A stretch of DNA of 64,000 nucleotides from Thelonectria olida. Its lineage: Eukaryota > Ascomycota > Sordariomycetes > Hypocreales > Nectriaceae. Every line of letters begins with the position of its first letter. The first letter of the stretch is position 1. The stretch lies in the NCBI GenBank assembly GCA_020736575.1, contig JAGPYM010000005.1:372001-436000 (forward strand), in the 5' to 3' direction. Below, piece by piece: positions 36,364 to 47,904 of the stretch. The notes below the pieces were generated by a model. It was not told the DNA's origin, ran no database searches, and worked only from the letters and a program-made list of their open reading frames with translations. The translations under genes and the position numbers were made by a program.

Positions 36364-39300
36364 TTCGAGATCAACATGCTCCCACTACTCCGTACAGGGC
36401 ATCGCCGGCGTCATGGTATCGGATTGCCGGGTCCGGTTAATACGTGCGGGTTTCGGCCGTCGTCCGGCACCGGGTAACGTTATGACATGGGCCGTATTCG
36501 TAAGTAAGGTGAGGTCCTGTCAGTGAAGACGATTGCTATGTGCTAGGGACGGAGATGTTGCATCCGATGAGAAGAACCTGACAGCGAGATCCATCAATGC
36601 ATCGAGATAGACGGTCCAGGGCCCTTCCCCTTCTTCTCTATCCGCGCAAGGGAGAACGGGAGAGACCAGAGATGGGGACGTGCTTCTTTTGCGTGATGGA
36701 TGCGTCAATGGAGTGCGAGGAAACAAGGGGACGCAAGAGGAGCTGAGATGGGAATGGACCATGTCCCGATTGCCGCGTGTGCTATTTTCAGGTCGCTCAA
36801 CATATTTTCTCAGGTGTCATATGCGATGCATGGGATAGGGGATGATGCAGACGGAAAGAGGACGGCGTTGATGGGCTGAAAAGAGGCCGACATGGGCCCA
36901 GTTACACTTGGCAAGGTCAATTGACGACGGCACATGGCACCGGATGCCACTGCCCAGCTTGCTGCAGCCACTCTCATTCGTTGCTTGGTGAATGCGTGTT
37001 GGCGGCTCAGGAAAGATGGCCTCAAACCCGAGTGTTTGTGACGGGCTGCGGGAAGCCGAGGAAGAGAAAACGGGGACAGATTAAAGGGAGGACTAGGGGC
37101 TGGCGAGTTGGCACGACGGACAACGTGGCGCTGCAAGAATGGCTTTCGACGTTGTTCATGAGATGCAGGGACAGATTACGCTGTGGGTTTCAAGGGCCTT
37201 TAGTGGTAGACACCGGGAGACTTTTCTCTGTGGTTGACGGAGACGAAGAAGAAATGGACGTGATGCTGCTGATGAATGATGATAGGACATAAGCGAGAAG
37301 AGAGAACAGCCCCCCCTCCCCCCGTGACCCGTTGGATGCATCAGAAACTGGGATGACGATCCTCAGGAATGTGCATATGGATAGTCTGGCTGCAGTGGGC
37401 AATGGGCAAAAGGAGGGGGGAAAAAAAGGCAGCCCTGGAGAAAAAGAAAACATGGAAGCGAAGAGTATTCGGAGGTAGTTCCAATCTCGGTGCATGATGA
37501 AGAAAATGATAGATTTGTTTGCTGGGTTCCTCCTTATCTCTGCATGTCCCTCATCTCGACTATTCGCAGCACCCGAATTAATCATAATTGACGCTTCTAT
37601 TTAATGTTGGAGTCGGGGAACGAGGGGAACGAAGCCGGACATCCAGGAATAGGAAACGGAAATGGCCAGTTGCAAGCCCCGGCCGGCCGAGACGATGCAG
37701 ATGCCCGCGGACTGGGCCGCGACCCCTTCGTTTTACCTCATTGAGCATGGGCATTGGCATATCAGTTGCTCTCGGCGCGTCGATCCCATGGTCTGGATTC
37801 ATCGTGGAGGCAACCACCTTTCCATGCTCCAAGACATCGTCGTATAGTGACTTGGGCACCATAGGACAATGAGGTGGAGAAAGCGCATTTGGGTTGCTTG
37901 AAAGCACGGAAAAGTTACAGATCCCATCTCCCCCTCTCTTGTGTCAGTGGCTTGTTCGGTGCATTGTCATGGGCTGTGTGGCTGGATCGCTTCTTTCAAC
38001 GCATTGCCGCCCGCACCAGGACGCCTCTTCCTTGTCGAATGATGCAGAGTAAGCAAGCAGCAAAGGTGCAAACAACAAAGAAAAACCTGGCGAATCTCTT
38101 CCTTGCCTCGTTCGTGTTCGTGACTTTGTACATAGTCTCGACCTCGTTCCCATGTCGATCACATAATTGCCGCTATTCTCCTGCCTTGATCCAGAGGTAC
38201 ACTAACCTTGGAAGCCTACCTACGAGGCAGACGCGGGACGCGCCCTTTCCTTGGCACCGGTTCTACGGCGCTTATTATCTCGTCTCTGGCGCGGGGGTTG
38301 AATCGAGTCATCGATGAGACTGGAGAGAAAAGGCCGGAATAAAATGGCTCTGCGCCAGGATTAACGAGGAAGCCCTTGCCCAAAAGAGGGCCTTTCTCTG
38401 TTTCCGTTTGACGCTTTCTCATGGCTGCAAACGACGGTCGCCGGCGTGACCTGAACACCGAGGTCAAGACTGGATGGGTGAGGCCCTGGTCATCCAAGGG
38501 CGTGTTCGTGAGATGGTTGCCCGGACGTCCCGTCCGTCAGTCGTTCGGCAGAGGCGACAAACGATGGAAGACCAAACGGCCGGGCTAGAAGCTCTGTGCC
38601 ACTGATGTCCAGTGCTGCAAAATGATGAAAGGGGGAGACGGTGCCCTCTTCACTGTTGAGCTCTTCCTGGGTACTTTCGTGCTGTGTATATCCGTAATTG
38701 CAAATGACATGCTGAAATAGATCGGGTCCATAAATCAATTACCAACTTGTAGAATGCAGACAGAAGGGCTCCATTTGTTCCAGGCTACTCGGAGTAGTTT
38801 GTCGGCGATTCAGCTGCGAGATCAGAGTCTCAGAGGCGGTCTGGTGGCAGGCGGGAGAGGTGGGCTTCCGACTCAGACGGAGCCAGGGCTCCTCCACTCG
38901 CTTGAGTCGCTTGATGGCGTCTTGTCTTGGCTTGTCTTGTCTTGAACAAGATGGGCGGCTGTTGTTTGTCTCTTCGCCATTCGGCCGGGATCTATGATTG
39001 ATTGATTAGCTACCTGAACCTGGACAGCAAACGTTTCATCAACTGGGTGATTTCGCACAAAAACGAAAAGAGGCCCCTGGCGCGTTATAGCAAGGAGTGC
39101 GTAGGCAATCAGGAGACGTTTAATAAAGCAGTGAGCAGCCGAACCAGGCCAAACTGGAGGCGCCCGGCTATCACGGGGGACCACGGGGTACGGCCATAAT
39201 GAGGGCGGTGAAAAGCAGACCACGCTTGCCGGCCACCGGCCAATTGTCCGGTTGACAAACGGCAAATGACACGGGCGAGAGATCCATGGCAATCATGGTT

Positions 39301-39580
39301 CTCTCAGCCAAGTTATTTGTTTCCTCAGTGAATGCTGCCTTGGTAAACATCGAAGGTGCCTTCAATAGGCAACTGTACGAAGGGCGCTGTGGCTGACACA
39401 CCGGAACTGCATTGGCCAGCGTGGGATGCAGCTTGTTTAGGACGGATGCCAATCAATGCACATTTGCTTGAGTCCTGAGTCTGTGGGCGGCAACTACCCA
39501 CCTGTGAGGTTGTGAGGTGGTCATGAGAGGAAGGGCGGATAGGTGAGGTAGTGGGATCCAGTAATAGTAACGCGGAGTAA

Positions 39581-39600
39581 GATGGATGGATGGATGGATG
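39581..39600. repeat. (GATG)5 microsatellite
   Basis: Five perfect GATG units in noncoding DNA upstream of the CK1 leader. Confidence 0.9.
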
Positions 39601-40157
39601 ATTGACGATGTTGAGGCGGCCTGGGCCTCTGCCCCTTTCCCTTTCCCTTCCCCTTCTCATTCTCGCTGTTTGTTGGTTGTGCCTGCCTTTCATCGGCCAG
39701 TGGCTTTGCTTTTTGTTGACGAGAAAGAATTACTTCCTCAGCCATTGCTTCAATACGCCGGAAGGAGTGATGGCACCCAATCCATCACATAGACAAGAGG
39801 TATGGTTACTTGTGCATCCATGTCAAAATCAAGGAAAAGCAAGTATCCGTAACTACCCCAATCCAAGCCTCAAGCATTCATGCCATTCAAGGGATGCTCA
39901 AGTTCAAGGGCCACCAAGGGCGGGGACTCGAGCAATTGGATGCGGCCCAAGGAGACGCCCAGCCATGCTCAATGCCCAATGCCCAATTCCAAAGAGAGAC
40001 ATGGATGCACCCCCCTCCCTTGAGCCCATTCGCAGTCCCAAAAGAAAGTCTAGCCGCAAAGTGAGAGACAGCATTGGTCGGTTCGCTGCAATCACCACCG
40101 CAAGGAGGTAACGTGTGGGCACCCCACCCCCCTAAGAAGCCTCAAAGGACCCCCATG

Positions 40158-41207
40158 GAAAGCACCTGGACACCCCCTTCCAGCTCCCTCAGGGCCAAAA
40201 CACCCAGTAAAACGGACGCTCACGGGCAGTGATTGCTGGGAACATCCGCCGCAGCGCACCCGCACCGGCACCCGCGCACCACCTCACACTCCATCTCACC
40301 CGACCGGGCGGCTGGCTCAGGCGCAGGCGCAGGCTCAGGCCGCGGACCTCTCTCGCTTGCCCTCCAGTCCCAGCTCCAGTCCCAGCTCCAGCTCTCGGCG
40401 GACTCAAATTCCCTTTTCCCCCTTCTGCCTTCTGCCTTCTCTCTTCCTCTCTTCTCTCCCTCTCCCCACAAACCATCCACGCCCACCACCACCATCGACC
40501 GATCACGACGACGGTTTTGATTCTCAGCTTTCCTTTCACCAGCTGGTTTCCTTTACGACTTCGAGCATCGTTGAATAATTTTTTTTTAACGCGCGTGCAT
40601 TGCATTTTCCTCGCATCCACGGTTTCGTCTGCCGCCGTTTCCCACCTCGTCGACCCTTGAGCCGACACTATCATCGTCCTTTCACGACGTCGGATTCTGC
40701 ACGCGTTTTGACCGCCTCCACCTATTCAAATCCGAGTTGCAGGTTAGTTATCTCCTTTTCCCTCCATTTTTCTTGATTGTTCGTTTGTTTTCGTACATTT
40801 TCCCTCATACATCACCCTTTTTTACGATTATTGGTTCACGTTTGCAAAGGCGGGTTTTTACTCCTCGTCGCTCAGCTCGCATTGGTTCTTGAGTCGACCT
40901 TGACCCGTTTTCGTCGTGTCAAGTTACGTCCGAGTTTGCCATTGTGGCGTTGCCGTTGCCCACCGCTCTTAACAAAGCCTGATTTTCTCCGGCTGACCAT
41001 TTTTTTGCCCCTCAACCGTTCCGTCATTACAATTGCCTTTCTCTTTTCCTCATTTCTCCACCAACCCTCATATCTATCTGCCCTGTCTGACCGCCTAGAC
41101 TGACCAGAAATAGCCTTCGTTTCGGGCTTGCAGATCTAACTTCTCAACAACACCAAAAACGTCAGTTTTCGTCTCCATCCTTGTGGACGGAGTAATCAAC
41201 CGGCAAG
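40158..41207 (+). promoter_or_regulatory. ATG-free leader of casein kinase 1, probably with a 5' UTR intron
   Basis: No plus-strand ATG occurs from 40158 to the CK1 start at 41208. A likely UTR intron runs from 40743 (AG|GTTAGT) to 41133 (CTTGCAG), 391 bp, with an ACTGAC branch-like motif about 30 bases before the acceptor. The upstream part is strongly C/T-rich. Confidence 0.5.
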
Positions 41208-42748
41208 ATGACCACAATGGTATGATGCACGCAATCCCCCCGTTTATTGGGACTTCGAAATTGGGCACCCGTGAAGCCATGGTCAGGGCAGAGATGGGCA
41301 GACGTATTCCACTAAGCGCTCTTGTTCAGGGGGTGCGGTTTGCCGAGCCTGTCTTGCCCTCGATGCTGGCCTGGATGCCTGAGCTTCGAGTCCAGCTAAT
41401 ATCATTTCCCTTAAAAAATGACGAGAGCTAACGCGATAATGTAGGATCTCCGCGTCGGTAACAAGTACCGCATCGGCCGAAAGATCGGTTCCGGTTCCTT
41501 CGGCGACATCTACCTTGGTACCAACATCATCTCTGGTGAGGAGATCGCCATCAAACTTGAGTCTGTCAAGGCCAAGCACCCCCAGTTGGAGTATGAGGCT
41601 CGTGTCTACAAGTCGCTTGCCGGCGGTGTCGGCATCCCCTTTGTTCGCTGGTTCGGCACCGAGTGTGACTACAATGCCATGGTTCTCGACCTCCTCGGAC
41701 CTTCCCTCGAGGATCTATTCAACTTCTGCAACCGCAAGTTTTCGCTGAAGACCGTTCTTCTCCTGGCCGATCAACTCATCTCCAGAATCGAGTATATCCA
41801 CGCTAAGTCGTTTATCCACCGAGATATTAAGCCTGACAACTTTTTGATGGGTATTGGCAAGCGTGGTAACCAGGTCAATGTCATTGATTTCGGTCTGGCA
41901 AAGAAGTACCGTGACCCCAAGACTCACTTCCACATCCCCTACAGAGAGAACAAGAACCTTACTGGTACTGCTCGTTATGCTTCTATCAACACCCACTTGG
42001 GTGTTGAGCAGTCTCGCCGTGATGACATGGAGTCTCTCGGCTACGTCATGCTGTACTTCTGCCGTGGCTCCCTCCCCTGGCAGGGACTCAAGGCTGCTAC
42101 TAAGAAGCAAAAGTACGACCGCATTATGGAAAAGAAGATGACTACCCCTACCGAGGTCCTCTGCCGTGGCTTCCCCAACGAGTTCGCCATCTACCTTAAC
42201 TACACCCGTTCGCTCCGCTTCGACGACAAGCCCGATTACAGCTACCTCCGCAAGATCTTCCGTGATCTTTTCGTCCGTGAAGGTTTCCAATACGACTACG
42301 TTTTCGACTGGACCGTCTACAAGTACCAGAAGAACGCCCAGGCCATCGCTCAGGCGGCTAACCACCAGAACGAAGATGAGGATAAGGCCCGCGCCTCCCG
42401 ACCCGGTGCTGCCGCCGCTGGCCAGGGTGCCTCCAAGCCCAACGCCATCCCCAGCTCTCGCCGCAAGATGCTCGAGCGTGGAGCCGGCGGCGTCGACACA
42501 CCTGACACCAACCGCGCTATCGGCGGAAGCGACAGGATGTGAGTGTCAAATGAATAATCCAGCCCAACCACTATCAACTTTCCTCAAGGAAAACTTAGTG
42601 TCCTTCTCGCGTCCGGATTGTGTTTCTTTTACCACTGGCCCAGGGGATCCTTGCTGACAACTTATGGCTGACTCAGTGGACGATAAACAGGCTTCGCTCT
42701 GCATCAAAGGGAGCGGGATATGCCTCTGGCAGCCACCGGCCCAAATGA
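41208..42748 (+). CDS. ck1: Casein kinase 1, Hrr25/CK1delta-like
   Basis: Three exons, 41208-41219, 41445-42538 and 42691-42748, encode 387 residues. The first exon is only 12 bases (MTTM) and the third restores a tail [18 protein letters not shown]. The kinase domain fills residues about 8-285: [12 protein letters not shown] loop, AIKLE lysine, HRDIKPDN catalytic loop, DFGLAKKY, then the CK1-specific [14 protein letters not shown] in place of the usual APE motif. Identity to known fungal CK1 (Neurospora CK-1a, which phosphorylates the clock protein FRQ) is very high from memory. There is no C-terminal Cys-Cys palmitoylation signal, so it is the soluble Hrr25 type rather than the Yck type. 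An open-frame reading ends wrongly at TGA 42540-42542, which overlaps the GTGAGT donor of the last intron. Roles expected: cell cycle, vesicle traffic and circadian timing. Confidence 0.97.
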
Positions 42749-45319
42749 TTGTAGGGATCTGACTCTCTTTTCAAGGGGAACCCCAACGACGGGCGACCGA
42801 CTCTGGCGACATTACCCCAACATCGACACCCTGGCACACCATTATGAGAGACTGGATGACCAACCATTGCTTTGGCCTTCTGGTACATTTGATCGCTGTC
42901 GACTAGTTGGGGCCGCGGTCCGGCCTCGCTACTTTTCCTTGCGCATTGCTTTATCTCGTTCTTCGATGTATCTGGGATTCACGACTTAATTCGGCTCGGG
43001 TAACTCTTAACAAGTGAGAGGCTCGTTTGCAACTTGGAGGTCCTTTTAGGCACTCCTTGTGGCATACGTTCTCACCGTTGAGGGCATTGCCTGAACGGCA
43101 TGTCCGGTACTCCTCATGATTAGGTGTATCAAACCTGTGGGTTTCGCAGTTCGTCCGGCACGGTCCCATGCTCCTGAGCGTCGGAACCAAGTGCTCCCTG
43201 CAAACCAAGTCGTCCGGGATGTTGAACGTCTACTCAGTCTACTTGGAACGATTGTCTTCAAGCTAGCATGACATTCCATCGATGCGGTTCAGTTGCGTCA
43301 CCATGGAACAGGCTTTTCTTTGATTATGCATTTCCTTTTCTCCCACTTAATCCCCCTTTTCTTTCTTCATTGAATTGTTTTATTCGAGTTTCACATTTGC
43401 TCTCGCACATCGGGTCCGGCTTCTGGGGAGGTTAAAGGGGATGATGAAGCTGGTAGTGAAGGAGAGACAGATGAAAGTTTTCCTTGCAACTTGGCCAATG
43501 GTCCATGTTCGTGGATGGCCCTGGGGGAGCTGCCCAATCCTACGCTTGGGATTCGGGAGTACCAGCTGAGATTGATCGATGGGCCGTCGGAGGGGAAGAC
43601 GCGAGTTGTTCAGAGAATCAGCCGAGCAACCAAAGCCAAGGCAGGTCTTTTGACTGGCAATCATATGGGTTATTCGGATCGGAGGGTATGTAAGCGTGGT
43701 TGTCTCTTGGCCATCGTGACTTTCACGATGGCAGTTGGCGAGTGTGGACTGCACACCAGCACGCACGAAATCGTCAGTCAAGCTCATGAGCACAAATCCA
43801 GAGGACTGGCCGTTGGTCTCAGGCCATCGACATGCTGGGATATGTTTCGGTCACTTATTCCAAGATTCATCCACGCTTACACCCATACCATTCATTCATT
43901 CATCTTTACACACACACTTTAGGTAGCTACAATCAAATCCGTTGTTATTCGGAAAGCGTTTTTGCTCATAGAGTTTGATTACTTGGTAATTTGATAGCGT
44001 GAGGTAGCGCCCTAGCAGCTTGCGGGCCTCGACCCAATGTATCGACAAGTTGCTTATGAGCACGATGGCCGTTACCTCGGCGGTATCTGCATGGCGTAGA
44101 ACCTAGATGAAGCAGACGATGCACATGCTCTGGCAACTTTGACGGCAGTTGGCCAGGAGCCCTGAAGTGGGGAGAGGTGGGGAGGTTGAAAAGAGGCTGA
44201 AAGAGGCTGAAGAAGCCCCGTTGGGAATGGTTTGAGGCGGAGGAGGTGGATGTGAGGATGCATAGCGTGGGTAGAGTGAGGCCCATGCATCTTGACATGG
44301 ATGCTAGACTGGCAGAGACGGACAAGACATGACTTGAAGAAATGGGTTGAAGGAGGGTCTCATCGGGGCCTCATCGGGGCTCCATCGGGGCCTTGAACCT
44401 GACTATTGACAGAGGGCGCGTGAGCGGTGACATTATGGGGATGAAGCCATTGGTCACATGGGGTGGAGCAGATCAGCCGTCAAGCCAACCCAGCGTGTTT
44501 TGGTGAGCAAGTGAGCTGGTGAGGGGGAACTTGGTGGATGGGTTGAGGGCGCAATGTTTTAGCTTGGACGTCGATCCACTCTGCAAAGTGTCTTCCGGTG
44601 CGCCTTTACTTGGTAGTTATGCATCAATGACTTTGTGTCTCTTGCGGCGAACCAGTGCGTGATAAGTCTGCTAGGACGAAGCAGAAACTAATCTGATGGT
44701 GGGTGAGCTGATGAGGAGAAGAAGAAGGGAGAGGAGGGGAGCCCCATCTCGGTGTGTATGCATGCTTCTGGATTGAGCCATGTAAGTCGGCAAGTAGAGC
44801 AGGCAATCCCTGAGAGAAGGGCAAGGCCAAGCTGTAAGGCAGGACGGAATGGGAGTTGGTACTGTAGTTGGCAGCGTCCAGGGCAAGAGAAGTCGTGAGA
44901 TGCAGGTGAGCTATCACAAGTCACGCAGCCCACACAACCATGAGCAGCAGCCAATACCACCCACCCAACCGCCCAAGTCACAGCACCAAAGACTGATTGC
45001 GCGCGTCCGGTGAAGCCAGGCTGCCTATGTTGCAAGTAAAAAAACCCTGTACGGAGCAGAGTGCTGGGAAAGAAGCAGCCGGGACCCCTCCCTCGCATCC
45101 CGATCAGACGGAGCCGAGATCCTCCAAGCTGCAGCGCATCACACTGCTGCCACCCTTTCCATGGACATGAGAGAAGACCCCTATTTCTAACTGCTCTGTA
45201 CGAATACGTCACTCTCGACTGTGCTTTGGGGAGGGAAAACAGGGCCCCAGGGTCGTGAGATGTCACCAGCAGTCACCGGTCAGGGCCAAGAGTCTCCGCG
45301 CAACCAGTGCATGATCCAT
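42749..45319. other. Intergenic stretch without a convincing gene
   Basis: About 2.6 kb. The first few hundred bases should hold the CK1 3' UTR. The remaining frames (up to 192 codons on minus at 44688-45266) lack domains and coding-like composition. An 11-bp tandem repeat lies at 44359. Confidence 0.5.
44359..44391. repeat. 11-bp tandem repeat YYCATCGGGGC, three copies
   Basis: Units start at 44359, 44370 and 44381; the first two are identical and the third differs at its first two bases. Noncoding. Confidence 0.85.
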
Positions 45320-46059
45320 GGCAGGTTCGTTGCGCGGAAACTAGGCTAAGCCAAGGTCAAGGTGGTGAAGGAGCCAGTGACAGTCCGACGTCGGAAAAAA
45401 GGGCGAGCAGCTAAGGTGACGGACGGTAACCGTAACCTAGGCACAGTTGCTTCTTTCCTTCCGGCTACTCGTTCTCTCTTTTCTCCCACATCAGGACACC
45501 ACAACACCAGACAGTTGCAACCACCAACCATCTCCTCTTTCCTCTCTCCCTCCCTCTTCCTCACGGACCACCGCCTCTTCTCGTCCCCATTCCCGTTGGG
45601 GCCGGCGTTGGGTTTAGCTTAGCTTTGTTTTTCCTTTTTCTTCTTCATTTTTTCTGCCTTTGATTTACCTACCTTCGTCACGCGAGACGACCCGAGCGTG
45701 ATCCGCCCCTGCCCACACCCCACATTCGCTCTTGACGGTCCCTCTTCAAAGATCCATAGTTAGTCCCTCCCCTCCATCACCTCAGCCTCGTGCTTGCCTC
45801 GACCTCGCACACAGCCTCTGTGATTGCGTGTGTGATCCAGGTACCTGGTGCTGTTGTTGGACTTCTTCCTCTTCTTCCTCTCAATCCCTTGTTGCAACCT
45901 TACCCTGCTTTCTGCCACCCAGTCAACTCCAAGAAACGTACAACCACTGAAAGCAACCCACATCCACAAACGATAGCTTCATCGACTCCACATCCCGATC
46001 CATCTGGGAACCAAGCACATGTCAACGACGAAACGACACACAAACACCAAAGCGTCAAA
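45320..46059 (+). promoter_or_regulatory. Leader of the inositol 5-phosphatase gene
   Basis: From 45320 to 46018 there is no ATG, and CT tracts are frequent. One ATG at 46019 in poor context opens an out-of-frame reading that overlaps the true start at 46060, which has the better context (AAAATGC). This could lower translation slightly. Confidence 0.5.
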
Positions 46060-47904
46060 ATGCCCGCCTCATCGTCACTTTCCGACGCAACCTCATCCAC
46101 CGACTCCGACTTCGCCTCGCCTCCTTCTCTTGATCTCTTGGTCTTGACCTTCAACTGCGCAAAGACACTCATCAACACCCCCATCTTTGCCCACCATGTG
46201 CAGACCGCCCTGTCCCAGAATGCTTCGGGTTTGCCCGACCTCGTTGTCCTGTAAGCCGCGAGTCCCTTGCCACCCCCTTCCTCGAAAAGATGGCATATCC
46301 CAAGCCAATCTATCGCACATGAAATGGGCCCGGGAATCCATATGCTGTCCTACCTCAGTGAGGGGTCCAAGGAAAACTGCATATAGTACTACCCTTCGTC
46401 CTCTTTGGGGCAGTCCTGAGCTCCTGTGCCCCTACCTTGACACTCACTCCTAACCTCTATCCTACTCCTATACTCAAATTCGACATGACTTCTAACAGGA
46501 ATTCTGATACCACTCCTAATGCCACTCCTAACCTCATTTCTAACCCGGGAGCGCGATACTGATTCATGTGCCTCATGCAGCTCCCTACAGGAACTCGCCC
46601 CGCTGAGCTACTGCTTCATCGGCGGATACTTCTTGAATCCCTATCTGGCACGCTTCCAAGACGCCTTCAACCTCGCCGTCAAGAACTACCTCGTCGATCA
46701 TCCGGTTGCCCACCGCTCCGAGCCCCACGACAGCGCCGTGTCCCTCTCACAATCCGTACGCCCCCCGAAGTCGCCTTACACACTCGTACGTGCCAACAAT
46801 GTCGGATACACTGCCATTCTCCTCTTTGCCCGCGATCCAGCCCGGTTACATGGCATCCAGGAAGCTGAGGTGGGCTTTGGTGCTGCCGACATGGGCAACA
46901 AAGGCGCTGTAGGCCTGCGCATGCTGTACCAGTCTGCCAAGGGCCCGTCGACGGAGCTGACGTTCGTGTCGACACACCTGGCTGCCATGGAGTGGAATCT
47001 TCCCCGGCGCAATGCCAATTGGGCTGCCATCATGCGTGGCATGGCCTTTGAGAACCCTGAGGCTGTCGTGACCAACTTCCGCAAGTCGTCTAACCCCTCC
47101 ACTCCTGAAGAGGAGCTGGGCGAGACCGACAACTTACTCTACGATGAGCATCATGCCGAGCAGCTTCGGCTTCAGCAACAACTCCACAACATCTCCGTAT
47201 TCAGACCTTCCTCCCACCTCTTCGTCTCGGGCGATCTCAACTACCGCATCTCCACCACCTCTCCGCCCCCGACCGCAATCTTCCCTAGCCTGGACCCGGA
47301 GTCGGCGAACTACTATCCCGACTTCTTCCGTCGTGACCAGCTCACCCGTGAGCGGAAGGCTGGCCGCACCCTCCACGGCCTTGAGGAGCACCCGGTGCAC
47401 TTCCCCCCCACGTACAAGTACGACGTTCTGCCCCCGAAGTCTCCCGAGGCTATCGAGACCGAGGTGCCGTGGCGTTTTGCCCCTCATCGGTACCCCAGCT
47501 GGACGGATCGCATCTTGTTTCTAGATGTTCCCTCGTGGGTGAAGGGCAAGGCTGGTGGCTATTCGCAAAAGCCCGCCATGAAGGTTCGTGCCTACGATGC
47601 TCTCCCACTCCTACGCACCAGCGATCATCGCCCCGTCTTCCTGCGAGTTGATGTTCCCCTCATCGAGCCTGGAGATCTTGCTCCTCCAGCTGGTATTGTT
47701 GACGCTTCTGGTGTGCGCGACCCGCGCGTCCGCTTGCCCATGGAGATTGACCCCGAGGCCTGGGAACGCCGTGCCGCTGCTCGGCGCAAAGAGGTCATGG
47801 CTGGTTGGAGCATGTTCCTCTGGAGCACCAAACAAGGAGCTTGGATCCTCACCACCCTTCTAGCTATTAGCATAAGTGTGTATTGGTTGTCCCGCGGTTT
47901 CTAG
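46060..47904 (+). CDS. INP54: Inositol polyphosphate 5-phosphatase, tail-anchored, Inp54-like
   Basis: Two exons, 46060-46250 and 46581-47904, encode 504 residues. The intron is long (330 bp); the join makes ...LPDLVVL-SLQELAPL, a typical 5-phosphatase start. Signature motifs follow in order: GFGAADMGNKGAVGLRM, FVSTHLAAMEWNLPRRNANW, FVSGDLNYRI, YPSWTDRILF and TSDHRPVF, together the Mg-dependent fold that removes the 5-phosphate from PtdIns(4,5)P2 and related inositides. Residues about 483-502 (WILTTLLAISISVYWL) form one hydrophobic segment right at the C-terminus, a tail anchor. That is the arrangement of yeast Inp54, which sits on the ER and influences secretion. No SAC1 or SH2 domain is present, which separates it from synaptojanin types. 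A short Ser-rich N-terminus precedes the domain. Confidence 0.92.
46445..46545 (+). repeat. Degenerate CACTCCTAAY repeats inside the 5-phosphatase intron
   Basis: CACTCCTAAC at 46445-46454, CACTCCTAAT at 46511-46520 and CACTCCTAAC at 46523-46532, plus TTCTAAC at about 46490 and 46537. Each carries a CTAAC/CTAAT word that matches the fungal branch-site consensus. The acceptor used in the model is at 46579-46580. Confidence 0.7.

Larger units (their letters stand above)
35795..40157. other. Intergenic stretch without a convincing gene
   Basis: About 4.4 kb between the repeat protein and the CK1 leader. Frames of up to about 170 codons occur on both strands without domains or coding-like composition. 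A direct repeat at 36331 and a GATG microsatellite at 39581 are the only structures I can point to. Confidence 0.5.

Noticed and set aside
41715..42365. 216-codon minus-strand frame opposite CK1
   Set aside because: Antisense shadow of a highly expressed, codon-biased kinase gene.
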